Assembly (NCBI GenBank): GCA_900068845.1
Contig: CEFQ01000005.1
Location: 864,475 to 928,474, forward strand
Source: Enterobacter ludwigii
GTDB taxonomy: Bacteria > Pseudomonadota > Gammaproteobacteria > Enterobacterales > Enterobacteriaceae
DNA: 64,000 nt
Direction of reading: 5' to 3'
The translations under genes were made by a program, and so were the position numbers. Positions 29,395 through 39,472 of the stretch are shown here, in pieces. The notes below the pieces were generated by a model that saw only the letters and a program-made list of their open reading frames with translations, did no database searches and was not told the DNA's origin. Each line of letters opens with the position of its first letter. Position 1 is the stretch's first letter.

Positions 29395-30831
29395 ATGAGC
29401 ACCTCGTTTCTCGCGCTGTTTAGCCATCAAACCCAGGGCGGTTTGCGTGAGCGGCTGTGCAATACTTTGCGTCAGGCGATCGCTGATGGGCATTTGCGGC
29501 ATGAGCAAAAATTGCCGTCCAGTCGCCAGTTAGCAACGGACTTATCGCTGTCGCGCGTCACGGTTGAGGCGGCTTATGCGCAATTAGAGAGCGAAGGTTA
29601 TCTGCAGCGTCACGGTGGGCGCGGTACTTTTGTCTCGATTCGCATGGCGTTACCCACGCAGAAAAGCCGCATCGACCGCTCGCCACTCTTTTCCCTGCGT
29701 GGTCAACAGGTGCTGGCAACCGGCGGCTGTCAGGATCCGCCGTTTCCACATGCCTTTGCCGCCGGTTCGCCAGAACTGCGCGCGTTCCCGCATACGCAGT
29801 GGCGCCGCATCAGCAATCAGATGCAACGCACGCTGGGCAGTAAAGTGATGGGCTATGGCGATCCGCTTGGGCTGCCGTCGCTGCGGCAAGCGGTAGCGGA
29901 TTATCTGGCGCTATCGCGCGGTGTCCGCTGTTCGGCGGATCAGGTGGTGATGCTCACCAGCTCGCAGCAGGCGCTGCAATTGCTGGCGCTGATGTTCCTT
30001 GATGCATGTGACGACGTCTGGCTGGAAGAACCCGGTTATCCCGGTGCGCGCAACGCGTTTCTGGCGGCCGGCGCACGCTGTCACGCCATGCCGCTGGATG
30101 CGGAAGGCGCCGCGCCACTCAGCGGCAGCGCGAAATTGGTGTATCTGACGCCCGCACATCATTATCCGACCGGCACGCCAATGAGCCTGGCGCGCCGTCT
30201 ACAGTGGCTGGCGTGGGCGCGGCAACATGATAGCTGGCTGATTGAAGATGATTACGACAGCGAATTTCATTACGACGATCGCCCCGCTCCGGCGCTACAA
30301 GGATTGGAAGCAGATGGTCGGGTCATTTATCTCGGCACCTTTTCCAAAACATTATTCCCGTCGCTGCGGCTGGCGTGGATGGTGGTACCGCCGCAGCTGG
30401 TTGAGCCATTGGGACGCGCGCGTAGCGTAATGGATGGTCACAGCGCGTTGCTGCCGCAGGCGATTACGGCAGAGTTTCTGCAACAAGGCCATTTCGCCAG
30501 CCATTTGCGCTTGATGCGCCAACTGTATCGCAGTCGTCGTGATTGCTTGCTTGAACAACTCAACACGCGACTGCAACCCAGGCTGCAAGCGCTGCCGGCG
30601 GCGGGAGGCTTACAGTTAACGGTGCAGCTAATGCACGGCGATGAAGCGCGCTTAACCGAACAGGCTAAATCCATGGGATTGTTACTGCCGCGGCTGTCGC
30701 CGCTTTATGCCGGTGCGGTCCAGCAACCGGGCTGGCTGCTGGGCTTTGCGGCGCTAACCCCGGGTGAGATTGTCAGCGCCTGCGATAAGCTGGTTACGCT
30801 GTTGTCGCCGCCCGCGCAAACGTCCAGGTGA
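29395..30831 (+). CDS. MocR/PdxR-type regulator (GntR HTH fused to aminotransferase-like domain)
   Basis: The 478-aa protein combines an N-terminal GntR winged helix (about 10-80; [20 protein letters not shown], then [11 protein letters not shown]) with a fold-type I aminotransferase-like domain (about 110-470). The PLP lysine lies in [17 protein letters not shown], and [12 protein letters not shown] is also diagnostic. MocR proteins sense PLP or PLP-bound amino compounds and usually regulate a divergent gene, here the rhodanese. Its 3' end overlaps yfcJ on the other strand by 38 bp. The specific target and ligand are inferred, not known. Confidence 0.87.
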   Translation: MSTSFLALFSHQTQGGLRERLCNTLRQAIADGHLRHEQKLPSSRQLATDLSLSRVTVEAAYAQLESEGYLQRHGGRGTFVSIRMALPTQKSRIDRSPLFSLRGQQVLATGGCQDPPFPHAFAAGSPELRAFPHTQWRRISNQMQRTLGSKVMGYGDPLGLPSLRQAVADYLALSRGVRCSADQVVMLTSSQQALQLLALMFLDACDDVWLEEPGYPGARNAFLAAGARCHAMPLDAEGAAPLSGSAKLVYLTPAHHYPTGTPMSLARRLQWLAWARQHDSWLIEDDYDSEFHYDDRPAPALQGLEADGRVIYLGTFSKTLFPSLRLAWMVVPPQLVEPLGRARSVMDGHSALLPQAITAEFLQQGHFASHLRLMRQLYRSRRDCLLEQLNTRLQPRLQALPAAGGLQLTVQLMHGDEARLTEQAKSMGLLLPRLSPLYAGAVQQPGWLLGFAALTPGEIVSACDKLVTLLSPPAQTSR

Positions 30832-31975
30832 CCAGCATGCCCAGCGCAGCGCAGCAGGCACCCGCGACATACACCGAGCCGTAACCCAGCGCTGTCGCCA
30901 GTAAACCGGTCAATGGGCCGCTGGCACCGTACGCAATATCCTGAAACGCAGAGAAGCCGCCGAGCGCGGTGCCGCGAATCTGCGGCGATACACGCTTGAT
31001 CACCTCGACGCCCAGCGCCGGGAAGATCAGCGAGCAACCGCAGCCGGTCAAAGCCGCGCCAATTAGTGCCATGCCGCTGGAACTGGCAAACGCCAGCAGC
31101 AGCAGACCGACGGCTTCGACCAGCAGGGACACCATCGCCACTTTTATGCCCCCGTGACGATCCGGCAAGCCACCAAAGAATACGCGCACCAGCACAAACG
31201 CACAGCCGAACGCGGTCAGCGCGAACCCCGCATTGCCCCAGTTTTCTGCGGCAAAGTAGAGCGAGGTAAAGGTGCCAATAACGGCAAAACCGGTACCCTG
31301 CAGTGCCAACGCCAGTCCCGGCTGGAAGATGGTTTTCACCACGCTAAGCAGCGATGGGCGCTCGCCGCCAACCACCGGCACTTTACGGATCCAGCCATTA
31401 ATCGCCAGCGACAGCAGCGGCAACAGCAGCGCAACCGCGCCGAGGGCCGCAAAACCGCCGTGCTGGTTAATCAGCAAGCCAAGTGGTGCGCCCGCCGCCA
31501 GCGATCCATAAATCGCCATGCCGTTCCATGACATCACTAAACCGGATCGTTTACTGCCCACCAGACCCATGCCCCAGGTCAGATTGCCGGTGAGCAGCAA
31601 GCTTTCACCAAACCCTAACAACAGGCGCCCTACCGCCAGTAAAGCAAATTTCGTCCAGGGTGAAACCGGCAGTAACGCCGCCGCCAGATAAGCGATGCCC
31701 ACCAACGCGATGGCAAGCATGCCGTGTTGTGTGGTGAGTTTCGCACCGTGCTGATCGGCACGTCGCCCGGCAAAGCTGCGCGTCAGCAGCGTGGCAAAAA
31801 ACTGGATTCCTACCGCTACACCAACCATCAGGTTGCTCATGCCGAGTTCCTGATGGACATACAGCGGGATGACCGGCAGCGCCAAACCTGCGGTGAGGTA
31901 GGTGAGGAAGACGGCAAATGAGGTGCAGGCTAACGGCAAAACGGATTGCGTCTGCGTTTCGGCAGTCGTGGCCAT
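30794..31975 (-). CDS. yfcJ: YfcJ, MFS transporter
   Basis: The 393-aa major facilitator is orthologous to E. coli YfcJ (392 aa), with [40 protein letters not shown] and [20 protein letters not shown] nearly superimposable on it. It has twelve hydrophobic segments. The substrate is not established; YhhS/YfcJ-type transporters have been linked to arabinose or drug efflux. It lies between flk and fabB as in E. coli. The stop lies inside the 3' end of the convergent MocR gene. Confidence 0.92.
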   Translation of the reverse strand: MATTAETQTQSVLPLACTSFAVFLTYLTAGLALPVIPLYVHQELGMSNLMVGVAVGIQFFATLLTRSFAGRRADQHGAKLTTQHGMLAIALVGIAYLAAALLPVSPWTKFALLAVGRLLLGFGESLLLTGNLTWGMGLVGSKRSGLVMSWNGMAIYGSLAAGAPLGLLINQHGGFAALGAVALLLPLLSLAINGWIRKVPVVGGERPSLLSVVKTIFQPGLALALQGTGFAVIGTFTSLYFAAENWGNAGFALTAFGCAFVLVRVFFGGLPDRHGGIKVAMVSLLVEAVGLLLLAFASSSGMALIGAALTGCGCSLIFPALGVEVIKRVSPQIRGTALGGFSAFQDIAYGASGPLTGLLATALGYGSVYVAGACCAALGMLVTWTFARAATTA

Positions 31976-32113
31976 GGTGATGCGAACTCCTTGTCAAAAC
32001 CAGACTCACGCTTGCTGCGGTAACAGAAACGGGACATTTGGTTCATGTTATCAAGAAATGATAATTTTGTTTCGGATGGAGAGAGTGTAGGCAAGCCGCA
32101 GGCTGATTGTCAA

Positions 32114-32142
32114 AAACAACAAGGGCCGGATAACCGGCCCTT
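32114..32142 (-). terminator. terminator of fabB
   Basis: A perfect 9-bp stem AAGGGCCGG/CCGGCCCTT (32121-32129 with 32134-32142) has an ATAA loop and is followed on the minus strand by GTTGTTTTTG. It stands about 95 bp beyond the fabB stop, with a palindromic repeat in between. Confidence 0.75.
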
Positions 32143-32150
32143 TGCATCAG

Positions 32151-32222
32151 GTGGTCGCCATAAATGGCGCTCCTACGAAAGCATAACGTGGTTTTCGTAG
32201 GGGGCGCATTCATGCGCACCTT
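32151..32222. repeat. compound palindromic repeat between yfcJ and fabB
   Basis: Three nested palindromes occur in order: CGCCATAAATGGCG, CTACGAAA...TTTCGTAG and GCGCATTCATGCGC. The outer GGTGGTCGCC and GGCGCATTC...GCACC ends make the whole unit roughly inverted. The CGCCAT-N2-ATGGCG part is shared with the ends of the 459-bp element near 6565 and 7001. Confidence 0.65.
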
Positions 32223-32235
32223 ATAACATATGCAA

Positions 32236-33456
32236 TTATGCAGGCAGCTTACGCATGGTTAACGTGGCGTTGGTGCCACCGAAACCGAAGCTGTTCGACA
32301 TCACGGTGGTCAGCGCTTTTTCAGTCGGCTTGGTCACGATGTTCAGACCTTTACCCGCTTCATCCAGCTCTTCCACGTTGATGCTTGGCGCGATGAAACC
32401 GTGCTCCAGCATCAGCAAGGTATAGATCGCTTCCTGCACGCCTGCCGCACCCAGTGAGTGACCGGTCATGGCTTTGGTAGCAGAAATGGCCGGTGAATGG
32501 TCGCCGAACACTTCACGAATCGCGCCCAACTCTTTCGCATCACCAACTGGCGTAGAGGTACCGTGCGTGTTGAGGTAATCGATTGGGGTATCCAGATCTT
32601 GCATCGCCATCTTCATGCAGCGCACTGCGCCTTCGCCTGAAGGCGCAACCATATCTGCGCCATCTGACGTTGCGCCGTAACCGACGATTTCGGCGTAGAT
32701 ATGTGCGCCACGTGCCAGAGCGTGCTCCAGCTCTTCAACCACCACCATACCGCCGCCGCCTGCAATGACGAAACCGTCACGGTTGGTATCGTAAGTACGT
32801 GAGGCTTTTTCTGGCGTTTCGTTGTATTTGGTCGACAGTGCGCCCATGGCATCGAACTCACAGGCCATTTCCCAGCTCAGCTCTTCACCGCCGCCAGCAA
32901 ATACGATGTCCTGTTTGCCCAGCTGAATCTGCTCGACCGCGTTTCCGATACAGTGTGCAGAGGTGGCACACGCTGAACTGATGGAGTAGTTCACTCCGTG
33001 GATTTTGAACGGGGTTGCCAGGCAAGCCGAAACGCCTGAACCCATCGCTTTGGTCACCACATAAGGACCCACCGCTTTCAGGCCGCGTGGGCTACGCATG
33101 GCGTCAGCACCAAACACCTGATAACGCGGAGAACCGCCGCCAGAACCGGCAATCAGGCCAACGCGTGGGTTTTGCTGATACTGCTCGTCAGTCAGGCCCG
33201 AATCTTTGATCGCTTCGGCCATTGAAAGGTAGGCATAAATAGAGGCATCACTCATAAAACGCACGATTTTGCGATCGATGAGCCCGTTGGTATCCAGTTT
33301 GACGTTGCCCCATACATGGCTGCGCATACCGGCATCTCTCATCTCTTCTGAGAAAGTAATACCGGAACGGCCTTCACGCAGAGAAGCCAGCACTTCTTGC
33401 TGGTTATTACCAATGCTGGAAACAATACCCAGGCCCGTAATCACTGCACGTTTCAT
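32236..33456 (-). CDS. fabB: beta-ketoacyl-ACP synthase I
   Basis: FabB (406 aa) elongates acyl-ACP with malonyl-ACP and is essential for unsaturated fatty-acid synthesis. The nucleophile Cys163 lies in [10 protein letters not shown]. The two active-site histidines are in [11 protein letters not shown] and [13 protein letters not shown] (about 298 and 333), matching E. coli numbering. The gene is divergent from mnmC. The 153-bp upstream region contains FabR- and FadR-like sites. Length and landmarks are normal. Confidence 0.98.
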   Translation of the reverse strand: MKRAVITGLGIVSSIGNNQQEVLASLREGRSGITFSEEMRDAGMRSHVWGNVKLDTNGLIDRKIVRFMSDASIYAYLSMAEAIKDSGLTDEQYQQNPRVGLIAGSGGGSPRYQVFGADAMRSPRGLKAVGPYVVTKAMGSGVSACLATPFKIHGVNYSISSACATSAHCIGNAVEQIQLGKQDIVFAGGGEELSWEMACEFDAMGALSTKYNETPEKASRTYDTNRDGFVIAGGGGMVVVEELEHALARGAHIYAEIVGYGATSDGADMVAPSGEGAVRCMKMAMQDLDTPIDYLNTHGTSTPVGDAKELGAIREVFGDHSPAISATKAMTGHSLGAAGVQEAIYTLLMLEHGFIAPSINVEELDEAGKGLNIVTKPTEKALTTVMSNSFGFGGTNATLTMRKLPA

Positions 33457-33497
33457 TCAATAATCCTCGTTCCACATATTTGGATGACGTGCACTCT

Positions 33498-33531
33498 AGC
33501 GTACAGTTGTAAGCCGAACAAGTCCGATCAG
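33498..33531 (-). promoter_or_regulatory. FabR- and FadR-type sites upstream of fabB
   Basis: An imperfect dyad AGCGTACA-N-TTGTAAGC at 33498-33514 resembles the FabR operator. Directly beside it, on the minus strand, TGATCGGACTTGTTC (33517-33531) resembles the FadR activation site of E. coli fabB. Position and motif fit the known dual control of fabB; binding is inferred. Confidence 0.55.
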
Positions 33532-33609
33532 CCATTTCGGTTTGTAAATTTGCGTCATGTGACGTCTATCGCTAAACTCGCGCCACTGCCTGAAATATGA
33601 GCCTTTCCC

Positions 33610-35622
33610 GTGAAATTAACCCCGGTTGAACATGCCCAAATAAACTGGAATGAACAGGGTACACCTGTGTCCCGAGCGTTCGACGACGTCTATTTCTCCA
33701 ACGACAATGGACTGGAGGAAACGCGCTATGTGTTCCTCGATGGCAACCATATTCCGCACCGTTTTGCCGATCATTCGCGCGATTTATTTATTGTGGCTGA
33801 GAGCGGTTTTGGGACTGGTCTGAACTTTCTTACCCTGTGGCAAGCCTTCGATCGCTTCCGAAATGAGCAACCCAACGCCGCTTTGCAGCGCCTGCACTTT
33901 ATCAGCTGCGAAAAATTCCCGCTGACGCACGCTGATCTGGTGGCCGCGCATGCCCATTGGCCGGAGCTACAACCGTGGGCTGAACAGCTGCAACAGCAGT
34001 GGCCGCAAGCGTTACCGGGCTGTCAGCGCCTGCTATTTAACGGCGGTGAAGTGACGCTGGACCTCTGGCTTGGTGATATTAACGCGTTAATTCACACCTT
34101 TGATGACAGTCTCAATCGTCAGGTAGATGCGTGGTTCCTTGATGGTTTCGCACCCGCCAAAAATCCGGAGATGTGGACGCCAGCGCTGTTCGCCGCAATG
34201 GCACGCCTCGCCCGTCCTGGTGGCACGCTGGCAACCTTTACTGCATCCGGTTTTGTACGCCGAGGCTTGCAGGACACCGGTTTCAGCATGCAGAAGCGCA
34301 AGGGATTTGGTCATAAGCGTGAAATGCTGGTTGGTTCGCTTGAGCACGCGGTTGCATTGCCGCACAGCCAGCCGTGGTATGCGCGCCCGCCGGCGAGCAG
34401 CCAGGATGTGGCACTGATTGGCGGCGGCGTTGCCAGCGCAGTATTGGCGCTGGCGCTGCTGCGACGCGGCTGGCGCGTGACACTCTATTGTGCCGATGAT
34501 GCACCCGCGCTGGGTGCTTCCGGTAATCGTCAGGGTGCGCTTTATCCGCTGCTAAATCAGCATGATCCGGCGCTGGCGACCTTCTTCCCAGCGGCTTTTG
34601 GCTTTGCACGACGTCTGTATGATCGGCTGCCAGTGGAATTTGAGCACAGTTGGAGCGGCGTGTTGCAACTGGGTTGGGATGGCAAAAGCGCGGACAAAAT
34701 CGCGCAGATGCTCAACATGGAACTGCCGCACGACATCGCGTACGGCGTTAATAAAGAAGAAGCACAGCAGCTGGCGGGTGTCGACCTCGACGTCGGCGGC
34801 ATTTTCTATCCGCAAGGCGGCTGGCTGTCGCCTTCACAGCTGACCAGCAATCTGTTGGAATACGCGCAATCGCTGGGATTACGCCTTCACTGGCTGCATC
34901 GCGTCACACAGCTAACGCGTAATGAAGAGCATTGGACCCTGCACTTTAGCGAGCAACCGCCGGTGCAGCATCAACAAGTGGTGTTGGCGAATGGCCATGC
35001 GTTGCTGGAAATCGAGCAGAGCAAAACGCTACCGGTGTATGCGGTGGCAGGACAAGTGAGCCATGTGCCGACCAATCCGGCGTTAGGGGCGCTGCGCACC
35101 GTGCTGTGCTACGACGGCTATCTCACTCCGGTCAGCCCGAATTTCGCCACCCATTGCATCGGCGCCAGTTATCATCGCGGCGATACTGCGACGGATTTCC
35201 GTGCCGACGATCAGCAGGAAAATCGACAGCGGCTGATTCATTGTCTGCCGGAGAGCCAATGGCCGCAGCAGGTTGATGTGTCAGATAACCAGGCGCGCAA
35301 CGGGGTGCGCTGTGCCACGCGCGATCACCTGCCGATGAGCGGCAGCGCGCCAGATTATGAAGCAACGCTTACGCACTATGCCGATTTGCCGGAGCAACGC
35401 ATGCGCGGCGCTGACGTTGCCGATGCGCCAGTACATCAAGCTTTATTTGTGTTGGGCGCGTTAGGATCGCGGGGTTTGTGCAGCGCACCGTTGGCGGCTG
35501 AAGTATTGGCGGCGCAGATGAGCGGCGAACCACAGCCGCTGGATGCAGCCACGCTGGCGGCGATGAATCCGAATCGCTATTGGGTACGAAAACTGCTGAA
35601 GGGAAAAAAAGCGGGTCGATAA
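33610..35622 (+). CDS. mnmC: bifunctional tRNA mnm5s2U34 biosynthesis protein MnmC
   Basis: MnmC (670 aa) completes 5-methylaminomethyl-2-thiouridine at the tRNA wobble position. The C-terminal FAD oxidase removes carboxymethyl, and the N-terminal SAM methyltransferase adds methyl. The methyltransferase motif [14 protein letters not shown] (about 62-75) and the FAD motif [20 protein letters not shown] (about 271-290) are clear. The start is GTG at 33610 followed by [13 protein letters not shown]. An ATG at 33597 is in a different frame and soon stops. It is divergent from fabB, as in E. coli. Confidence 0.97.
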   Translation: MKLTPVEHAQINWNEQGTPVSRAFDDVYFSNDNGLEETRYVFLDGNHIPHRFADHSRDLFIVAESGFGTGLNFLTLWQAFDRFRNEQPNAALQRLHFISCEKFPLTHADLVAAHAHWPELQPWAEQLQQQWPQALPGCQRLLFNGGEVTLDLWLGDINALIHTFDDSLNRQVDAWFLDGFAPAKNPEMWTPALFAAMARLARPGGTLATFTASGFVRRGLQDTGFSMQKRKGFGHKREMLVGSLEHAVALPHSQPWYARPPASSQDVALIGGGVASAVLALALLRRGWRVTLYCADDAPALGASGNRQGALYPLLNQHDPALATFFPAAFGFARRLYDRLPVEFEHSWSGVLQLGWDGKSADKIAQMLNMELPHDIAYGVNKEEAQQLAGVDLDVGGIFYPQGGWLSPSQLTSNLLEYAQSLGLRLHWLHRVTQLTRNEEHWTLHFSEQPPVQHQQVVLANGHALLEIEQSKTLPVYAVAGQVSHVPTNPALGALRTVLCYDGYLTPVSPNFATHCIGASYHRGDTATDFRADDQQENRQRLIHCLPESQWPQQVDVSDNQARNGVRCATRDHLPMSGSAPDYEATLTHYADLPEQRMRGADVADAPVHQALFVLGALGSRGLCSAPLAAEVLAAQMSGEPQPLDAATLAAMNPNRYWVRKLLKGKKAGR

Positions 35623-35627
35623 TCTGC

Positions 35628-35645
35628 GGGGCGAGCGATCGCCCC
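35628..35645. terminator. hairpin between mnmC and yfcL
   Basis: GGGGCGA/TCGCCCC (35628-35634 with 35639-35645) forms a strong 7-bp stem with a GCGA tetraloop. It lies between convergent stops but lacks a T-run, so it may act as a weak or Rho-assisted terminator. Confidence 0.45.
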
Positions 35646-35651
35646 GAGCGG

Positions 35652-35933
35652 TTAAGCGGTTTGACGAGCCTGCAGGAACAGATTGTCCCACATGCCTGTT
35701 ACCAGCGCCTGATCGCGTGGCGACAGTTCACCGGCTGCAATGGCTTTTTGCAAGCTGTTGGTGACATGAGTTTGCAGCGCTTCCGGCGTGTGTTCACCGC
35801 TTAGCTCAATCTCCGCCACTGCCAGGGTCAGATGACCACGCAGATAGCCGCCTGCAAACAGCTCGTCATCGCTGGCGTGATCGACCATGTCATCAATCAG
35901 GGCCAGAATGCGGGTTTCAAATTCTACGATCAT
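35652..35933 (-). CDS. yfcL: YfcL family protein
   Basis: This 93-aa protein is orthologous to E. coli YfcL (92 aa, function unknown). Conserved blocks are [35 protein letters not shown] and [20 protein letters not shown]. It has no signal peptide or membrane segment. It lies 30 bp downstream of epmC and is probably cotranscribed with it. Confidence 0.9.
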   Translation of the reverse strand: MIVEFETRILALIDDMVDHASDDELFAGGYLRGHLTLAVAEIELSGEHTPEALQTHVTNSLQKAIAAGELSPRDQALVTGMWDNLFLQARQTA

Positions 35934-35963
35934 CTCTTCCTCTCTTCTTATAACCTTCGCGGA

Positions 35964-36509
35964 TTATAGATCTTCCGGCCAAGGGAATTGTGCCGCCGTC
36001 AGTGGCGGCGTGTCGTAATAAGTCGTCAGTGCATCAATGAAACGGGCTGGTCGTGCCGGAATCCCCTGATCCAGATACGTCATCACCTGTGCATGAACTT
36101 TACGCTGAAACGCGATGCGATCTGGCTCACAATCGCCTTCGAGATTGTCACAACTTACGTTGAAGGGAAAGCCCGCCGCAACGCAGAACAACCACTCCAG
36201 CGCCTGCGGTTTTACCTCAACCGATTCGAACTGGCTCTGCGTTTGTGCATCGCGTCCGTCCGGGCAATACCAATAACCAAAATCCACCAGCTTGCGGCGC
36301 GCTTCCCCGGCAATGCACCAGTGGGAAATTTCATGCAGTCCGCTGGCGTAGTAGCCGTGCGCGAACACCACGCGATTCCACGGTGAGGTTTCATCCGCTG
36401 GAAGATAAATAGGTTCGTCGTCGCCTTTAATTAGACGGGTCTGAAAATCGTCAACGAAGCAGCCATCAAAGATGGCAATCAATTGATCGTAATGGTGTGT
36501 TGTACTCAT
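35964..36509 (-). CDS. epmC: elongation factor P hydroxylase EpmC
   Basis: EpmC (YfcM, 181 aa) hydroxylates the beta-lysyl-lysine side chain that EpmA and EpmB install on elongation factor P. The metal-binding region shows FAHGYYASGLHEISHWCIAG (His51, His59, Glu60, His63). DFGYWYCPDGRDAQTQSQFE and ALEWLFCVAAGFPFNVSCDN are also very close to E. coli. It precedes yfcL and follows yfcA with a terminator between them. The frame is complete. Confidence 0.95.
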   Translation of the reverse strand: MSTTHHYDQLIAIFDGCFVDDFQTRLIKGDDEPIYLPADETSPWNRVVFAHGYYASGLHEISHWCIAGEARRKLVDFGYWYCPDGRDAQTQSQFESVEVKPQALEWLFCVAAGFPFNVSCDNLEGDCEPDRIAFQRKVHAQVMTYLDQGIPARPARFIDALTTYYDTPPLTAAQFPWPEDL

Positions 36510-36521
36510 AATTTTTAATCT

Positions 36522-36560
36522 TTAAAAAAAACCGGCGCTATTGTCGCATTGGCAGCCGGT
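36522..36560 (-). terminator. terminator of yfcA
   Basis: On the minus strand ACCGGC (36560-36555) pairs with GCCGGT (36536-36531) across an 18-base loop and is followed by a run of seven T residues. It lies shortly after the yfcA stop and before epmC. Confidence 0.7.
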
Positions 36561-36576
36561 CTTGACGAGTGTTGGA

Positions 36577-37374
36577 TTACAGCGTTGCCAGCCAGGCCAT
36601 CAATTCCCCGCCGTGACTGTCCCATAACAATTTGGCGCTCATCACCGCAGAAACGGTCACCACCATGGGGCGAATCAGTTTCTGACCGCGGCTCAGCACC
36701 AGCTTGGCACCAAGGCGTGCGCCGATAACGGCGCCGAGCAGCATAATCGCTCCGGTGCCCCACACCACTTTTCCGCCGAACATAAAAAACAGCAAACTGC
36801 CAAAATTCGAGGTGAAATTTAGGATTTTGGCGTGGGCGGTGGCTTTCGCCAGATTGAAGCCGCACAGCGTCACGAACGCCAACGCATAGAATGAGCCGGC
36901 GCCGGGACCAAAGAAGCCATCGTAGAAACCGACGCAGCCACCGCCCACCAGCGCATAGGGTAAACCGTGCAGACGACGTTCGCGATCCGCTTCACCCAAA
37001 CGCGGCATCAGCAGGAACCACAAGCCGATACAGATCAGCAGCAGCGGTAAGATTTGGCGCAGCACATCCGCTTGTAAGTGCTGGATTAGAAGGGTGCCGG
37101 CTATCGCGCCGAGGAAGGTCATGGCGATATTCAGCCACTGCTCGCTCAGATTCACCGCACCGCGACGGATAAAATAGAGGCTGGCGGAGAAGGATCCGCC
37201 GACCGACTGCAGCTTATTGGTGGCTAACGCCTGTGCAGGCGACAGCCCGGCAGCCAGCAATGAAGGCACGGTGAGCAAGCCACCGCCGCCGGCAATGGAG
37301 TCGATAAACGCCGCCAGCATCGCCACAAAAAACAGCACGCCAATGACCAGCGGGCTGACAACAAAAAGATCCAT
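36577..37374 (-). CDS. yfcA: YfcA, TauE/TSUP-family membrane protein
   Basis: This 265-aa TSUP (TauE/SafE) family protein has about eight membrane segments and the family signature AAFIDSIAGGGGLLTVPSLL near the N-terminus, repeated as LVGGGCVGFYDGFFGPGAGS in the second half. Family members move sulfur-containing or organic anions; the YfcA substrate is unknown. The open frame continues 23 codons upstream into an ERIC repeat, so the ATG at 37374 (MDLFVVSPLVIG) was chosen. It lies between mepA and epmC as in E. coli. Confidence 0.93.
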   Translation of the reverse strand: MDLFVVSPLVIGVLFFVAMLAAFIDSIAGGGGLLTVPSLLAAGLSPAQALATNKLQSVGGSFSASLYFIRRGAVNLSEQWLNIAMTFLGAIAGTLLIQHLQADVLRQILPLLLICIGLWFLLMPRLGEADRERRLHGLPYALVGGGCVGFYDGFFGPGAGSFYALAFVTLCGFNLAKATAHAKILNFTSNFGSLLFFMFGGKVVWGTGAIMLLGAVIGARLGAKLVLSRGQKLIRPMVVTVSAVMSAKLLWDSHGGELMAWLATL

Positions 37375-37397
37375 TTTATTCCTCAAATAACCGCGAT

Positions 37398-37500
37398 CTT
37401 TTGAGCTGCAGCTGCGTTGACTGCGCTCGCCCACTCCAGTCACTTACTTAAGTAAGCTCCTGAAGATGAACGAACTTGCCGTCTTGCCGCAACTCAAATT
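37398..37500. repeat. ERIC element between mepA and yfcA
   Basis: The ERIC core GTCACTTACTTAAGTAAGCT (from 37439) is a near-perfect inverted repeat, followed by CCTGAAGATGAACG. The outer arms TTTTGAGCTGCAGC and the complement-like GCCGCAACTCAAAT match. A frame through the repeat reads MTGV-ERSQR-CS-KD, the same peptide as through the folC repeat, showing a common origin. Confidence 0.8.
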
Positions 37501-37507
37501 CCCACGG

Positions 37508-38335
37508 TTATAACAAATGGCGGTCTAATAAGGCCTGGCAGGAAGACGGTAGCGGCGGCGGCGTTTTCTTCACCGGCGGCGTACTGCCTGGTTTTTTTGG
37601 CAGGAACCAGCTGTCCAGCTCGGCGCCACAGCCATCGCCCGCAGGTTGAGGTGTCTGATCTTCACACTCCAGACTGCCTGCTGGGCAACGCAAACGCACA
37701 TGCATGTGCGCGCGATGGGCAAACCACGGACGCACTTTATTCAGCCATGCGCGATCGCTACCAGCATCAGCACACAGCTGTCTTTTAATCGCCGGATTAA
37801 CAAAAATACGTGTCACTTCATCATCTTTCGCCGCCAGCTTAATCAGGCTATCAATTTGCGGCTGCCAGTGACGCGCAATCACCTGCTTATCATCGGCAGC
37901 AACCAGATCGAGCGGCTGCGGCTTGAGCAATTGTTGCGCCGTCCAGCGGGTTTTTGGCAATTGGAGCCAGATATCAACATCCAAACCGGTTTGATGGCTG
38001 GCGTGGCCACTGCTAAAACGGCCACCCGCCGCCATGCCCATATCGCCAATTAACACTTGTCCCAGCTGAAGCTGATGAACCTGGGTGCTGAGACGCTGAA
38101 TAAAAGCGATCAAATCAGGATGACCGAAGTAGCGGCGCTGATCCTGACGCATCACCTGATAATTCGGTGAGTTAAGCGGCAGCTGCTGCGCGCCCACAAT
38201 ACAGCCGTTGGCGAAGCCGCCGATCGACTGCGGGCTTCCGGCAATGGGCTGATGGATTTGCTGCCACGGCGTAGCGGCAACGGCCGCCGCACTGCATAAC
38301 AGCGCGGCACAGGTGATAAGCAGACGGCGCATCAT
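37508..38335 (-). CDS. mepA: penicillin-insensitive murein endopeptidase
   Basis: MepA (275 aa) is a periplasmic zinc endopeptidase cutting D-alanyl-meso-DAP cross-links in peptidoglycan. The signal peptide covers about residues 1-20. Zinc ligands of the LAS family are visible: His114 and Asp121 in [10 protein letters not shown], and His212 in RAHMHVRL. Six Cys residues that form disulfides in the E. coli enzyme appear conserved. The C-terminal part has a proline-rich linker. It follows aroC after 5 bp, as in E. coli. Confidence 0.95.
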   Translation of the reverse strand: MMRRLLITCAALLCSAAAVAATPWQQIHQPIAGSPQSIGGFANGCIVGAQQLPLNSPNYQVMRQDQRRYFGHPDLIAFIQRLSTQVHQLQLGQVLIGDMGMAAGGRFSSGHASHQTGLDVDIWLQLPKTRWTAQQLLKPQPLDLVAADDKQVIARHWQPQIDSLIKLAAKDDEVTRIFVNPAIKRQLCADAGSDRAWLNKVRPWFAHRAHMHVRLRCPAGSLECEDQTPQPAGDGCGAELDSWFLPKKPGSTPPVKKTPPPLPSSCQALLDRHLL

Positions 38336-38340
38336 CCGGC

Positions 38341-39426
38341 TTACCAGCGTGGAACGCTGCTGCTGACGTCACCGTTTTGCGCGCGCTGGCGCAGCAGATG
38401 ATCCATCAACACAATGGCCATCATCGCCTCGGCAATCGGCACGGCGCGGATGCCCACGCAAGGATCGTGACGACCTTTGGTGATCATCTCCACTTCAGCG
38501 CCGTCGCGCGTAATGGTGTTACCCGGCACGGTGATGCTGGAGGTCGGTTTCATCGCCAGGTTGGCGCTGATGGTTTGGCCACTACTGATGCCACCCAAAA
38601 TACCGCCCGCGTGGTTGCTCTGGAAACCGTTGGCGCGGATTTCATCGCGATGCTGGCTGCCGCGCTGGCTGACCACGGCGAAACCGTCGCCAATCTCCAC
38701 GCCTTTCACTGCGTTGATGCTCATTAGCGCATGCGCCAAATCGGCATCCAGACGATCAAACACCGGCTCACCCAAGCCCGGCGGCACGTTCTCTGCCAGC
38801 ACGGTGACTTTGGCACCGATGGAATCGCCCTCTTTTTTCAGGCCGCGCATCAGTTCATCCAGCGCTTCCAGCTTAGAGGCATCCGGGCAGAAGAACGGGT
38901 TCTCCTCCACAATGCTCCAGTCTTTCAATTCGCAGGCCACGTCGCCAATCTGTGCCAGATAGCCGCGCACCACGATGCCGTGTTTCATCTGCAAATACTT
39001 CTTGGCAATCGCACCTGCCGCCACGCGCATGGCGGTTTCACGTGCAGATGAGCGTCCGCCGCCGCGATAGTCACGCAGACCGTACTTCTGCTCGTAGGTG
39101 TAGTCGGCATGGCCAGGGCGGAACAGATCTTTGATCGCGCCGTAATCCTGTGAACGCTGGTCGGTGTTCTCAATTAACAGACCGATTGACGTCCCCGTTG
39201 TGACGCCCTCAAACACGCCGGACAAAATTTTCACCTGATCCGGCTCACGGCGCTGCGTGGTGTAGCGCGAAGTGCCAGGACGACGACGATCGAGATCGTG
39301 TTGAATATCGGCTTCCGTCAGCGGAATGCCGGGCGGCACACCATCAACGATGCAGCCCAACGCAATACCATGCGACTCGCCAAAAGTGGTTACGCGAAAA
39401 ACTTGTCCGATGCTGTTTCCGGCCAT
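38341..39426 (-). CDS. aroC: chorismate synthase
   Basis: AroC (361 aa) makes chorismate from EPSP using reduced FMN, the last common step of aromatic synthesis. Signatures are [18 protein letters not shown] near the N-terminus, [20 protein letters not shown] in the middle, and [15 protein letters not shown] towards the C-terminus. The start [20 protein letters not shown] is canonical. It is placed between prmB and mepA, with a 16-bp palindrome in the short gap to prmB. Confidence 0.98.
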   Translation of the reverse strand: MAGNSIGQVFRVTTFGESHGIALGCIVDGVPPGIPLTEADIQHDLDRRRPGTSRYTTQRREPDQVKILSGVFEGVTTGTSIGLLIENTDQRSQDYGAIKDLFRPGHADYTYEQKYGLRDYRGGGRSSARETAMRVAAGAIAKKYLQMKHGIVVRGYLAQIGDVACELKDWSIVEENPFFCPDASKLEALDELMRGLKKEGDSIGAKVTVLAENVPPGLGEPVFDRLDADLAHALMSINAVKGVEIGDGFAVVSQRGSQHRDEIRANGFQSNHAGGILGGISSGQTISANLAMKPTSSITVPGNTITRDGAEVEMITKGRHDPCVGIRAVPIAEAMMAIVLMDHLLRQRAQNGDVSSSVPRW

Positions 39427-39450
39427 GCTGGTTCCTTGTTGCGATGTTGC

Positions 39451-39466
39451 GGGCGAGCGCTCGCCC
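39451..39466. other. 16-bp perfect palindrome in the prmB-aroC gap
   Basis: GGGCGAGCGCTCGCCC is fully self-complementary and lies 6 bp beyond the prmB stop. On the minus strand it is followed by GCAACATCG rather than T-rich sequence, so it may protect RNA ends or attenuate read-through into aroC rather than terminate. Confidence 0.5.
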
Positions 39467-39472
39467 TCTTAT

